Assembly: GCA_001314705.1 (NCBI GenBank)
Contig: LJSU01000029.1
Location: forward strand, 1 to 64,000
Direction of reading: 5' to 3'
DNA from: Rhodobacteraceae bacterium HLUCCO07
GTDB taxonomy: Bacteria; Pseudomonadota; Alphaproteobacteria; Rhodobacterales; Rhodobacteraceae
Length of the DNA: 64,000 bases
Shown here: piece by piece, positions 17,771 to 26,269 of the stretch
Position numbering within the stretch: position 1 is the first letter of the stretch
Layout: every line of letters starts with the position of its first letter
The notes under the pieces: generated by a model
Told to the model about the DNA's origin: nothing
The model's database searches: none
The model's input: the letters and a program-made list of their open reading frames with translations, nothing else
Position numbers and translations under genes: made by a program

Positions 17771-19369
17771 ATGACATTTGGACGGGTAAACCCCAATTTC
17801 CAGCTTGAGGATCAAGGCATTACCGGGCTGGGAGATGTCCATTACAACCTCATGGAGCCGGCACTGATCGAAGCCGCGCTGCGCAATGGCGAAGGCCATC
17901 TCGGCAATGGCGGCACCTTTCTTGTCTCGACCGGGAAATTCACCGGCCGCTCGCCCAAGGACAAGCACGTGGTGCGCACCGAGAGCGTCGCCGACCAGAT
18001 CTGGTGGGAAAACAATGCCGAAATGAGCGTGGAAGGTTTCGACGCCCTCTATGCCGACATGCTCGATCACATGAAGGGGCGCAGCTACTACGTGCAGGAC
18101 CTCATCGGCGGCGCCGACCCGGCCCATGCGATCAACGTGCGCATGGTCACCGAACTGGCCTGGCACGGGCTTTTCATCCGCCACCTCCTGCGCCGGCCAG
18201 AGCGTTCGGCGCTCGAAGGCTATATCGCCGATTTCACCGTCATCAACTGCCCCGGTTTCAAGGCCGATCCGGCGCGTCACGATTGTCGCAGCGACACGGT
18301 CATCGCGCTCAATTTCGACCGCAAGCTGATCCTGATCGGCGGCACCGAATACGCGGGCGAGAACAAGAAATCCGTGTTCACCCTGCTCAACTACCTGCTG
18401 CCGGAAAAGGGCGTGATGCCGATGCATTGTTCGGCCAACCACGCCACCGGTAACCCGGTCGACACCGCCGTCTTCTTCGGCCTGTCGGGCACCGGCAAGA
18501 CCACGCTTTCGGCCGATCCGGCGCGCACGCTCATCGGCGATGACGAACATGGCTGGTCGGATCGCGGCACCTTCAATTTCGAGGGCGGCTGCTATGCCAA
18601 GACGATCGGCCTCGATGCCGAGGCCGAACCGGAAATCTTTGCCACCACGTCGAAATTCGGCACGGTGATCGAGAACATGGTGTTTGACGACGAAACCCGC
18701 GTGCTCGATTTCGAAGATGACACGCTGACCGCGAACATGCGTTGCGCCTACCCGCTCGACTATATTTCGAACGCCTCGGACACTGGGATGGGCGGACACC
18801 CGAAAAACGTGATCATGCTGACCTGCGACGCCTTTGGCGTGCTGCCCCCGATCGCGCGGCTGACCCCGGCGCAGGCGATGTATCACTTCCTGTCGGGCTT
18901 CACCGCCAAGGTCGCCGGCACCGAGCGCGGCGTGACCGAGCCCGAACCCACCTTCTCGACCTGTTTCGGCGCCCCCTTCATGCCGCGCCGTCCCGAGGTC
19001 TATGGCAACCTCCTGCGCGACAAGATCGCCACGCATGGCGCGACCTGCTGGCTGGTCAACACCGGCTGGACCGGCGGCGCCTATGGCACCGGCTCGCGGA
19101 TGCCGATCCACGCCACGCGCGCGCTGCTGACCGCCGCGCTTGACGGATCGCTGAACGAGGCGACCTTCCGCAAGGATCCGAATTTCGGTTTCGACGTGCC
19201 GGTGACCGTGCCGGGCGTCGATGCCACGCTGCTCGACCCGCGCGCGACCTGGGCCGACAAGGAAGGCTACGACGCGCAGGCCGCGAAACTGGTTCAGATG
19301 TTCGCCGACAATTTCGCGCAATACGTGCCCTATATCGACGACGACGTGAAGGCCGCCGCCATCGGGTAG
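17771..19369 (+). CDS. pckA: Phosphoenolpyruvate carboxykinase (ATP)
   Basis: A 532-residue enzyme that converts oxaloacetate and ATP to PEP, CO2 and ADP, the first committed step of gluconeogenesis. The substrate segment [10 protein letters not shown], the P-loop [11 protein letters not shown] and the metal/nucleotide region DDEHGW are all present. The Arg/Lys-rich active site is complete and the length is typical. The start at 17771 follows GAAGGAG nine bases upstream. It stands alone on the plus strand, opposite chvI. In an organism using the ethylmalonyl-CoA pathway on acetate it is needed to make sugars from C4 acids. Confidence 0.97.
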   Translation: MTFGRVNPNFQLEDQGITGLGDVHYNLMEPALIEAALRNGEGHLGNGGTFLVSTGKFTGRSPKDKHVVRTESVADQIWWENNAEMSVEGFDALYADMLDHMKGRSYYVQDLIGGADPAHAINVRMVTELAWHGLFIRHLLRRPERSALEGYIADFTVINCPGFKADPARHDCRSDTVIALNFDRKLILIGGTEYAGENKKSVFTLLNYLLPEKGVMPMHCSANHATGNPVDTAVFFGLSGTGKTTLSADPARTLIGDDEHGWSDRGTFNFEGGCYAKTIGLDAEAEPEIFATTSKFGTVIENMVFDDETRVLDFEDDTLTANMRCAYPLDYISNASDTGMGGHPKNVIMLTCDAFGVLPPIARLTPAQAMYHFLSGFTAKVAGTERGVTEPEPTFSTCFGAPFMPRRPEVYGNLLRDKIATHGATCWLVNTGWTGGAYGTGSRMPIHATRALLTAALDGSLNEATFRKDPNFGFDVPVTVPGVDATLLDPRATWADKEGYDAQAAKLVQMFADNFAQYVPYIDDDVKAAAIG

Positions 19370-19450
19370 GCCCGCAGGCCGGACAGATCATCGCAGCCCC
19401 CGGTTCGCAAGGATCGGGGCGTCTCGCCATTGGGCCAATGTGGCGCCTTT

Positions 19451-19472
19451 GAGTATTTTTGCCCAAGAAAGA
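19451..19472 (-). repeat. Recurrent 3' intergenic motif, copy B
   Basis: Read on the minus strand it is TCTTTCTTGGGC then AAAAATACTC. It lies 25 bases beyond the stop of the minus-strand TauE/SafE gene and between convergent genes. It is a variant of copy A (TCTTTCTTGG for CTTCATCTTG) and matches the arms of the inverted pair at 38336-38410. Confidence 0.65.
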
Positions 19473-19496
19473 GAACGGCGCGTGGCGCGGGGGCCT

Positions 19497-20267
19497 TTAC
19501 CCCATCAACCCGCGGCGAATGAGGTTCAGCCCGGCAAAGATCAACACGATGAGCGTTGCGCGCTGGAACAGGCGCTGGTCGATCCGGTCCTGCAACTTGA
19601 ACCCGATCCACATGCCGAAAAGCGCGGGCGGCAGCGTCGCAAACGCGAAGGGCAAGGTTTCCCAGCGCAGCACGCCCGAGCCGACATGCGCCGCGCTCAG
19701 CACCACCGAGCCCAGCGCGTAAAGCACCCCCTGGATGCGCACCTGGTCGAGCTTGGGCGTGTCGAGCGCGGTCAGGAAGAGCACCGTGGGCGGCCCCCAC
19801 GTGCCCGAAAAGCCCCCCATCGCCCCGGCCAGCGCGCCGACGCCAACCTGGGCCACCGGCTCGCGTTCCGGCGGAATCCGCGGACGCCAGCCCCAAAGCT
19901 GCAAAAGCGTGAACACCGTCACCGGCACCCCGATCAGGATGAACATCGCCTGCGAGGGAATGACCCGGACCATCTGCGCGCTGATGATCAGCATCACCCC
20001 GCCCACGATGATGAAAAGCCGGAACGCGCGGAGCGAGGCCAGCGCCGCGCGCACCCCCTGCCGGAACCCCTGCCAGACATTGCCCACCAGCGTCGGCATC
20101 AACAGCCCCGCCAGCGCCAGTTCCGGCGAGATCACGCTGCCCATGCCGGAAATCATGATAAGTGGCATGGCGAACCCGACCATTCCCTTGATCGTCCCGG
20201 CAAAGAGCGTGATGCCGATACAGGCGAAAAGCGCGGCCGGCGAAAGAAGAGCGAAGAGCATGTCCAT
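19497..20267 (-). CDS. TauE/SafE family sulfite exporter-like permease
   Basis: A 256-residue inner-membrane protein with about seven or eight hydrophobic helices in two related halves, each opening with a glycine-rich motif (GTIKGMVGFAMPL in the first, GALAGAMGGFSGTWGPP in the second). This is the pattern of the TauE/SafE (DUF81) family, exporters of sulfite, sulfoacetate or other small anions. The substrate is not predictable from the sequence. It is divergent from the methylsuccinyl-CoA dehydrogenase gene and convergent with pckA, with the recurrent 22-nt motif just past its stop. Confidence 0.9.
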   Translation of the reverse strand: MDMLFALLSPAALFACIGITLFAGTIKGMVGFAMPLIMISGMGSVISPELALAGLLMPTLVGNVWQGFRQGVRAALASLRAFRLFIIVGGVMLIISAQMVRVIPSQAMFILIGVPVTVFTLLQLWGWRPRIPPEREPVAQVGVGALAGAMGGFSGTWGPPTVLFLTALDTPKLDQVRIQGVLYALGSVVLSAAHVGSGVLRWETLPFAFATLPPALFGMWIGFKLQDRIDQRLFQRATLIVLIFAGLNLIRRGLMG

Positions 20268-20294
20268 GCCTTGTCTTATCCACCCCGGCCGAGG

Positions 20295-20378
20295 GCTGCA
20301 CCTGCAAAATCATGCGCGCAAGAAATGAACAGAACGCACCGTCAAAATGGCATTTATATTGCGCTGCACCTGCGAAAT
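20295..20378. promoter_or_regulatory. Direct repeats in the divergent TauE/SafE - mcd promoter
   Basis: GCTGCACCTGCAAAAT at 20295-20310 and GCTGCACCTGCGAAAT at 20363-20378 differ at one base and are 68 bases apart. The space between holds an AT-rich CATTTATATTGC stretch that may contain a promoter. The second copy is about 40 bases before the mcd start. They are candidate binding sites for a regulator of the ethylmalonyl-CoA pathway gene. Confidence 0.5.
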
Positions 20379-20417
20379 GCCTAAATACGCGGGGTGACAG
20401 GAAAAGGGACCCGAACC

Positions 20418-22103
20418 ATGCCGAAGGATTCGCCGAGCGCCATGAACGATACCGTCATCCTCCCCGATCTTCTTGACCTGACTGGCGCCGCCATCGCCCC
20501 TGCCGAGGCGGTGCTCGCCAAGGCCACCGAGGCCCTGCGCGTCTTGGTCAGCGACGGAGACCGGGTGTCGGCCACTCTGATCGAGGCGCATCAGGGCGCG
20601 GCACATGGGCTGGCATGGCTGGCCACTTACGTCGAATCCCTGCGCCAGATGCAGAAATGGGCCGAACGGGTCAGCGCAGAGGGCAAATTCGGCGAAGTCG
20701 AACAGTTGATCCACCAGATCGCCTTCGGCGAATATCTCTGGCAGATCGCCGGCGGCATCCAGATGAACCAGACCGAGGTCGTCCGGCTTCAGGATATCGG
20801 ACTTGCCCGCGCCGACATCGAGGCGATGATTACAGATCCGGTCGCCACGCTCTGCGATCACGGCAACAGCCAGGCCGCGCGGCTGCGCCTTGTCGCACTG
20901 ATGCAGGAACGCGCCGCCGAGATTACCGTGGGCACCACCGGGCTCGATGACGAGCTCGAGATGATCCGCAAACAATTCCGCCGCTACGCGCTCGAAAAGG
21001 TCGACCCCTTCGCCCATGACTGGCACCTCAAGGACGAGCTCATTCCGATGGAGGTGATCGAAGAACTGGCCGAGATGGGCGTGTTCGGCCTCACCATCCC
21101 CGAGGAATTCGGCGGGCTGGGCCTCAGCAAGGCGTCGATGGTGGTGGTCTCGGAAGAGTTGAGCCGCGGCTATATCGGCGTGGGCAGCCTTGGCACCCGC
21201 TCCGAGATCGCCGCCGAACTGATCCTCGCGGGCGGCACCGACGAACAGAAAGAGCACTGGCTTCCGAAGATCGCCAGCGCCGAGATCCTGCCCACGGCGG
21301 TCTTTACCGAACCCAATACCGGCTCGGACCTCGGCGCCCTGCGCACCCGCGCCATCAAGGACGAGACCGGCGATTATCACATCACGGGCAACAAGACCTG
21401 GATCACCCATGCTGCGCGCACCCACGTGATGACGCTCCTCGCGCGCACCGACCCCGAGACGAGCGACCACCGAGGATTGTCGATGTTCCTGGCCGAAAAG
21501 ACGCCCGGCACCGACGAAAACCCGTTTCCGACCGAGGGCATGACCGGCGGCGAGATCGAGGTGCTGGGCTATCGCGGCATGAAGGAATACGAACTGGGCT
21601 TCGACAATTTCCACGTCAAGGGCGAGAACCTGCTGGGCGGGGTCGAGGGCCAGGGCTTCAAGCAGTTGATGAAAACCTTCGAGGCCGCGCGCATCCAGAC
21701 CGCCGCCCGCGCCGTGGGCGTGGCGCAGGCCGCGCTCGACCAGGGGATGCAATATGCGCAGGACCGCAAGCAATTCGGCAAATCGCTGATCGAATTTCCC
21801 CGCGTCGCCTCGAAACTCGCCATGATGGCGGTGGAAATCATGGTCGCCCGACAACTGACCTATTTCAGCGCCTGGGAGAAAGACAACGACCGCCGCTGCG
21901 ACCTCGAGGCCGGGATGGCCAAGCTTCTGGGCGCGCGGGTGGCCTGGGCCGCGGCTGACAACGCGCTGCAGATCCATGGCGGCAACGGTTTCGCGCTGGA
22001 ATACAAGATTTCCCGCATCCTGTGCGACGCGCGCATCCTCAACATCTTCGAGGGCGCGGCCGAGATTCAGGCCCAGGTGATCGCGCGCCGCCTGCTGGGT
22101 TAG
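20418..22103 (+). CDS. mcd: (2S)-methylsuccinyl-CoA dehydrogenase
   Basis: A 561-residue flavoenzyme of the acyl-CoA dehydrogenase superfamily, acting in the ethylmalonyl-CoA pathway (methylsuccinyl-CoA to mesaconyl-CoA, electrons to ETF). It has the extra N-terminal domain of about 165 residues that marks Mcd, then the usual fold: FTEPNTGSDLGALRT, the flavin-stacking region NKTWITHAAR, DRKQFGKSL, and the C-terminal NIFEGAAEIQ with the probable catalytic Glu. I start it at ATG 20418, after AAAAGGGA; a GTG at 20394 is possible. Its stop codon TAG is the first triplet of the palindromic element at 22101. Confidence 0.92.
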   Translation: MPKDSPSAMNDTVILPDLLDLTGAAIAPAEAVLAKATEALRVLVSDGDRVSATLIEAHQGAAHGLAWLATYVESLRQMQKWAERVSAEGKFGEVEQLIHQIAFGEYLWQIAGGIQMNQTEVVRLQDIGLARADIEAMITDPVATLCDHGNSQAARLRLVALMQERAAEITVGTTGLDDELEMIRKQFRRYALEKVDPFAHDWHLKDELIPMEVIEELAEMGVFGLTIPEEFGGLGLSKASMVVVSEELSRGYIGVGSLGTRSEIAAELILAGGTDEQKEHWLPKIASAEILPTAVFTEPNTGSDLGALRTRAIKDETGDYHITGNKTWITHAARTHVMTLLARTDPETSDHRGLSMFLAEKTPGTDENPFPTEGMTGGEIEVLGYRGMKEYELGFDNFHVKGENLLGGVEGQGFKQLMKTFEAARIQTAARAVGVAQAALDQGMQYAQDRKQFGKSLIEFPRVASKLAMMAVEIMVARQLTYFSAWEKDNDRRCDLEAGMAKLLGARVAWAAADNALQIHGGNGFALEYKISRILCDARILNIFEGAAEIQAQVIARRLLG

Positions 22104-22202
22104 AGCTTTTCAGGTTCACACGAAAACAAATGGATCGAAACGCGCGTTCGACCGAAGGGAGAGGCAGCGCGTTTCGATTCCGTTGAAACCTGAAAAACTC
22201 TA
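22101..22202. repeat. 102-bp near-palindromic element overlapping the mcd stop
   Basis: The outer arms at 22101-22122 (starting TAGAGCTTTTCAGGTT) and 22181-22202 (ending AACCTGAAAAACTCTA) pair at 18 of 22 positions. An inner 12-bp arm, ATCGAAACGCGC (22134-22145) with GCGCGTTTCGAT (22167-22178), is perfect. The whole can fold into one long hairpin with a loop of about 20 bases. The pairing suggests a mobile or REP-like intergenic element, or a strong transcript end. Confidence 0.85.
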
Positions 22203-22251
22203 GGCGCGCAGGGTCGCGACCGGCCCCGCGTCGGGGCCGGTGCCCCGGGGG

Positions 22252-23724
22252 TCAGCGCGCGCCGATCCCCTTGCCCAGCCCCTCGGGCGTGGGCAACGAG
22301 GCATGCGCCTCGGCCAGCTTCACAAGCGCCGCCTCGACATGCGGCGCCGGCGGGGCGGACCGGCGGGTTTCAAGGTTCACGTGCAGCAGGAAATGCTCAC
22401 CCGTCGCGAGGAGCCGCTCGCCCGCGTGCATCTCCTGGAAAAGATGCATCTTCTTGCCCTGGCCCACGATCACCCGAGTCCGGATCTCGATCACCTCGCC
22501 GGCCCGCGCCTCGTCGAGATGGCGGATATGGGTCTCGGTGGTGAAATAGCTGCCCCCCCCGGCGATGTAATCGGCGTCACAGCCGATCATCTGCATCAGC
22601 CGGTCGGTCGCATCGGCGAAGGCTTCGAGGTAACGGCTCTCGGTCATGTGGCCGTTGTAGTCGAGCCATTCGAGCGGCACCGCCCGGCGCGCGGTGAGCA
22701 CCGGTTGCGACAGGTCGTGCAACTCGTCCACATGCCGCACCAGCCCCGAGGCGGGTTCGATGCGGCGGTCATGTGCGCGCTGCAACGCCCCCGCGCCCCA
22801 GTCCTCGCGGTAAAGCGCGCGCATGATCCCCACGAGGTTGGCATCGCGGATGCGCTCCAACTCGCGGATCGAATGCGCGCCCGATTGCACGTCGGACTGG
22901 TCGGCAATGGCGTCGATCAACTCGTCGGTCAGGTCCGGCACGTCCATGAGCTTTGTCCACGGCCATTTCAGGCAGGGCCCGAACTGGGCGATAAAATGGC
23001 GCATCCCCGCCTCGCCGCCCGCGACGCGATAGGTCTCGAAGAGGCCCATCTGTGCCCAGCGCAGGCCAAAGCCGTACCGGATCGCGTTGTCGATCTCCTC
23101 GGTCGTGGCGATCCCGTCGCGCACCAGCCACAGCGCCTCGCGCCACACCGCTTCGAGGAACCGGTCGGCGACATGGGCGTCGATCTCGCGGCGCAGGTGC
23201 AGCGGATACATGCCCAGACCGCCGAGGATCTCCTTGGCCCGGTCCACCCGCGCGGCCTCGTTGGCGTCGGTCGTCACCAGCTCAACGAGCGGCAAGAGGT
23301 AGACCGGGTTGAACGGATGCGCCACCATCACCTGGCCCGGCCGCGCCAGCCCGGCCTGCAACTCGCTGGGCTTGTAGCCCGAGGTGGACGAGCCGATCAC
23401 CGCTTCGGCGGGCACATGCGCCATCAACTCGGCATAGACCTTCTGCTTGAGGTCGAGCCGCTCGGGCACGCTTTCCTGTACCCATTCGGCGCCCGCGACC
23501 GCTTCGGCGATGGTGTCGTGAAACGTCACAGCGCCCTCTTGCGGCAGCGCCACGTTGCCCAGCCCCGGCAGCGACAGGCGCGCATTCTCCATCACCTCGC
23601 CGATCTTGCGCCCGGCCTCGGGGTCAGGGTCAAAGACCCGCACCTGCCAGCCGTTCAGCGCAAACCGCGCTGCCCAGCCGCCGCCGATCACACCCCCGCC
23701 CACGATTGCCGCAATCCTGCCCAT
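22252..23724 (-). CDS. Carnitine 3-dehydrogenase fused to betainyl-CoA thioesterase
   Basis: A 490-residue two-domain enzyme. Residues 1-315 form an NAD dehydrogenase of the 3-hydroxyacyl-CoA type (GGGVIGGGWAARFALNG, SSTSGYKPSELQ, AHPFNPVYLLPLVE) that oxidises L-carnitine to 3-dehydrocarnitine. About residues 335-480 form a hot-dog thioesterase (LDYNGHMTESRYLEAFAD) expected to hydrolyse betainyl-CoA to glycine betaine. This fusion is known from carnitine degradation in Sinorhizobium and relatives. The start at 23724 follows AGGAAAGG. The cleavage enzyme that works between the two activities is the next gene upstream, 142 bases away, and the regulator lies beyond it. Confidence 0.9.
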   Translation of the reverse strand: MGRIAAIVGGGVIGGGWAARFALNGWQVRVFDPDPEAGRKIGEVMENARLSLPGLGNVALPQEGAVTFHDTIAEAVAGAEWVQESVPERLDLKQKVYAELMAHVPAEAVIGSSTSGYKPSELQAGLARPGQVMVAHPFNPVYLLPLVELVTTDANEAARVDRAKEILGGLGMYPLHLRREIDAHVADRFLEAVWREALWLVRDGIATTEEIDNAIRYGFGLRWAQMGLFETYRVAGGEAGMRHFIAQFGPCLKWPWTKLMDVPDLTDELIDAIADQSDVQSGAHSIRELERIRDANLVGIMRALYREDWGAGALQRAHDRRIEPASGLVRHVDELHDLSQPVLTARRAVPLEWLDYNGHMTESRYLEAFADATDRLMQMIGCDADYIAGGGSYFTTETHIRHLDEARAGEVIEIRTRVIVGQGKKMHLFQEMHAGERLLATGEHFLLHVNLETRRSAPPAPHVEAALVKLAEAHASLPTPEGLGKGIGAR

Positions 23725-23776
23725 TCTCTCACCTTTCCTGCATCCGGGACCCATCACGTCCCGCGATGGCCCGGTC

Positions 23777-23798
23777 CTTCATCTTGCCTGAAATACTC
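23777..23798 (+). repeat. Recurrent intergenic motif, copy C
   Basis: CTTCATCTTGCC followed by TGAAATACTC, differing from copy A at two bases. It lies between the two carnitine genes and is oriented opposite to their transcription, unlike most other copies, which follow a gene on its own strand. Confidence 0.65.
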
Positions 23799-23810
23799 CG
23801 GGGGTGCTGA

Positions 23811-23851
23811 CAAAATGCCCCGGCATTTTGCAGCTTGGGGGCAGAGCCCCC
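23811..23851. terminator. Double hairpin after the dehydrocarnitine cleavage gene
   Basis: CAAAATGCC pairs with GGCATTTTG (23811-23830, two-base loop) and GGGGGC pairs with GCCCCC (23837-23851, loop AGA). Both lie just past the stop of the minus-strand BKACE gene. They could end or attenuate its transcript before the downstream dehydrogenase-thioesterase gene. No long U-tract is present, so the terminator role is inferred. Confidence 0.5.
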
Positions 23852-23866
23852 ATCCCCGCCCACGTC

Positions 23867-24781
23867 TCAGCCCGCCGGGGCGCGCTTGACCAGTCCCAGC
23901 TTGTCGCGCACCTCCTGCGGGCCAATCACCCGCGCGCCCATCCGCTCAACGATGCCCGCCGCGCGCTCGACCAGCTGTGCATTGGTCGCGAGCACACCCT
24001 TTTCGAGCCACAGGTTGTCCTCGAGTCCCACGCGCACATGCCCCCCGGCCAGGACCGAGGCCGCGACATAACCCATCTGGTTGCGTCCCAGCGAGAAGGC
24101 CGAGAAATTCCAGTCGTCAGGCACGTTGTTGACCATCGCCATGAAGGTGTTGAGATCGTCGGGCGCCCCCCACGGCACCCCCATGCAAAGCTGCACCAGC
24201 GCGGGCGCGTCGAGCACCCCGTCCTTCACCAGCTGCTTGGCATACCAAAGATGCCCGGTGTCGAACGCCTCGATCTCGGGCTTGACGCCCAGCGCCGTCA
24301 TCATGCGGCCCATCGCCTGCAACATGCCCGGCGTGTTGGTCATCACGTAGTCGGCCTCGGCGAAATTCATCGTCCCGCAATCGAGCGTGCAGATCTCGGG
24401 CAGGCATTGCTTGATATGCTCGACCCGTTCGGCCGCGCCGATGAGGTCGGTGCCCGCCTCGTTGAGCGGCAGGGGTTTCTCGGGGCTGCCGAAGGTGATG
24501 TCGCCGCCCATCCCGGCGGTGAGGTTCAGCACCACGTCAACCTCGGCCTCGCGGATGCGCTCGGTCACCTCGCGGTAATAGTCGAGACGACGCGACGGCA
24601 CGCCGGTCTCGGGATCGCGCACGTGGCAATGCACCACTGCCGCGCCGGCGCGGGCCGCGTCGATCGCGCTTTCGGCGATCTCGCGCGGGCTGCGCGGCAC
24701 ATGCGGACTGCGATCCTGCGTGCCGCCCGATCCGGTCACGGCACAGGTGATGAAAACCTCGCGGTTCATGGTCAAGGGCAT
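23867..24781 (-). CDS. 3-dehydrocarnitine cleavage enzyme, BKACE (DUF849) family
   Basis: A 304-residue beta-keto acid cleavage enzyme of the TIM-barrel BKACE family. It has the zinc-ligand motif HCHVRD at residues 51-56, LNLTAGMGGDITFG, LDCGTMNF, and GGHVRVGLEDNLWL near the C-terminus. Next to the carnitine dehydrogenase-thioesterase fusion, its expected reaction is 3-dehydrocarnitine plus acetyl-CoA to betainyl-CoA plus acetoacetate. The start at 24781 follows AGAGGAG; the much longer frame upstream is only the shadow of the divergent regulator. It is divergent from that regulator across 87 bases. Confidence 0.9.
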   Translation of the reverse strand: MPLTMNREVFITCAVTGSGGTQDRSPHVPRSPREIAESAIDAARAGAAVVHCHVRDPETGVPSRRLDYYREVTERIREAEVDVVLNLTAGMGGDITFGSPEKPLPLNEAGTDLIGAAERVEHIKQCLPEICTLDCGTMNFAEADYVMTNTPGMLQAMGRMMTALGVKPEIEAFDTGHLWYAKQLVKDGVLDAPALVQLCMGVPWGAPDDLNTFMAMVNNVPDDWNFSAFSLGRNQMGYVAASVLAGGHVRVGLEDNLWLEKGVLATNAQLVERAAGIVERMGARVIGPQEVRDKLGLVKRAPAG

Positions 24782-24801
24782 GGACGACTCCTCTGTTTCC
24801 T

Positions 24802-24867
24802 TCGGTTTCGTATCGGCGCCATTATTCCCCGGCTTGGCAGAGAACATTTGACCGAATACGAAGCCGA
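24802..24867. promoter_or_regulatory. Inverted repeat in the carnitine gene/regulator promoter
   Basis: TCGGTTTCGTAT (24802-24813) and ATACGAAGCCGA (24856-24867) pair at 11 of 12 positions and flank the centre of the 87-base divergent region. The second arm ends just before the regulator start codon. This makes a natural two-site operator for the AraC-type regulator. Confidence 0.55.
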
Positions 24868-24868
24868 T

Positions 24869-25837
24869 ATGACAAGACTCGCAGAATCCCCGCTCACCGC
24901 CGCCGTGCTCGTGCTGGACGATTGCAACATGCTCTCGCTCGCCGCGACGGTCGATCCGATGCGCGCCGCCAATCGCCGGGCGGGGCGGCGGCTGTTCGAC
25001 TGGGGGTATCACACCGCCCGGGGCACGCCCGCGCGCCTTACCTCGGGGCTGGAGGTGCCGGGCACACCCATCGAACGGCTCGACCGGGCCGATCTTCTGG
25101 TGCTGGTGGCGGGGTTCAACCTCGAAACCCATGCCACCCCCGCGCTCCTGGCCTCGCTCCGGCGGCTGGCGCCGCGCTGCGGCGCGGTGGCCGGCGTCGA
25201 TGGCGGAAGCTGGATCATGGCCCGCGCCGGGTTGCTCGACGGGCAGGCCGCGACCACCCATTGGGAAGATCTCGACGCCTTCGCCGCGCGGTTCGACGCG
25301 CTCACCGTGCTGCGCCAGCGTTACGTGGTTTCGGGCAGGTTCATGACCGCCGGGGCCGCCATGCCCGCGCTCGACATGATGCTGGGGCTGATCAGAACGC
25401 GGTTCGGCGCGGGGCTGGCGCGCGACGTGGCGGGGGCCTTCCTGCATGATCCCGCCCCCGGCGCCGATCAGCCCCAGACCCCCCATTCCGGCCCGGCGCT
25501 GGCGCGGCGGCACCCGGTCGTTGCGCGCGCGCTGGCCCTGATGGGCGAACATGTTGAGACCCCCCTGCCCGTGGCCGAGATCGCCCGCCGCCTGCACCTC
25601 TCGCCGCGCAGCCTCGAAATGCATTTCACCCGCGCGCTGGGTCAGCCGCCAAGGTCGGCCTACATGGCGCTGCGCATGGCCGAGGCCTGGCGGCTGGCGA
25701 TCGAAACCGCCTTGCCCGTGCAGGAAATCGCGCTTGCCACCGGCTTTGCCTCGCAATCCGCACTCTCACGCGCCTTCCGCGCTGCGCACGGTACCTCGAT
25801 CCGCGCCCTGCGCCGCGCGCGCCGCGCTTCAGGCTGA
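24869..25837 (+). CDS. AraC-family regulator with GATase1-like domain (CdhR-type)
   Basis: A 322-residue regulator. Residues 1-195 form a DJ-1/PfpI (class I glutamine amidotransferase-like) domain (LVLDDCNMLSLAATVDPMRA, GVDGGSWIMARAGLLDG). The C-terminal 100 residues carry two helix-turn-helix motifs of the AraC type (VAEIARRLHLSPRSLE and VQEIALATGFASQSALSRAFR). This architecture is shared by the carnitine regulator CdhR and the glycine betaine regulator GbdR. Divergence from the carnitine genes makes it their likely activator. I start at the ATG at 24869. The far longer frame upstream is a shadow. Confidence 0.88.
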   Translation: MTRLAESPLTAAVLVLDDCNMLSLAATVDPMRAANRRAGRRLFDWGYHTARGTPARLTSGLEVPGTPIERLDRADLLVLVAGFNLETHATPALLASLRRLAPRCGAVAGVDGGSWIMARAGLLDGQAATTHWEDLDAFAARFDALTVLRQRYVVSGRFMTAGAAMPALDMMLGLIRTRFGAGLARDVAGAFLHDPAPGADQPQTPHSGPALARRHPVVARALALMGEHVETPLPVAEIARRLHLSPRSLEMHFTRALGQPPRSAYMALRMAEAWRLAIETALPVQEIALATGFASQSALSRAFRAAHGTSIRALRRARRASG

Positions 25838-26269
25838 GGCGCAAACCCGGCGGTCTGGAAAGCTTGACTTGCGCTCTGCGGGCCGTCCAGAGCTTGGCAC
25901 CAGCCTGCGCGGTCGCCGACCCGCAGGGTGGCGAGCCGAAATCACAGCAACGCGGTTTATGCCAGCCAAGCTCCTCCACGATCAGTGTTCCGCACGCCCT
26001 TACCAATCGCCGCCCCGGGGGGCGGGTCGGCGATCGCGCCGCGGCCTTCGGCCTTGATACCGCGCAGGGTCATGAAGCTGGCGTCCGCAATGCCCTCGAA
26101 CACCCGGAGGTCGCCGGCGCGACAAGGCGCCCACTTGCGCACCCCGGGCCGATCCAAACGTCGCAAGGTCACATCTCCAAACCGCCGCGATCGGGTGGAC
26201 GCCGCCGCGCGTAGCCCCTACCCTTCGCGCAATCCCGACCCGGGACGCGCGACAGGAAGGACCAGACCG
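25838..26269. other. 432-base intergenic region without a convincing gene
   Basis: Several short overlapping frames are open on both strands, but none has a ribosome site or a recognisable product. A minus-strand frame at 25957-26172 (71 codons) reads like ordinary protein and could be a decayed gene end; this is weak. A GC-rich inverted stretch CCGCCCCGGGGGGCGGG is near 26011-26027. The last 20 bases hold the ribosome site AGGAAGG of the next gene. Confidence 0.4.

Noticed and set aside
17492-19321. A 609-codon minus-strand frame opposite pckA
   Set aside because: Shadow of pckA with Arg/Gly/His-rich composition and no ribosome site.
20310-21977. A 555-codon minus-strand frame opposite mcd
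   Set aside because: Shadow of mcd; no start signals or family match.
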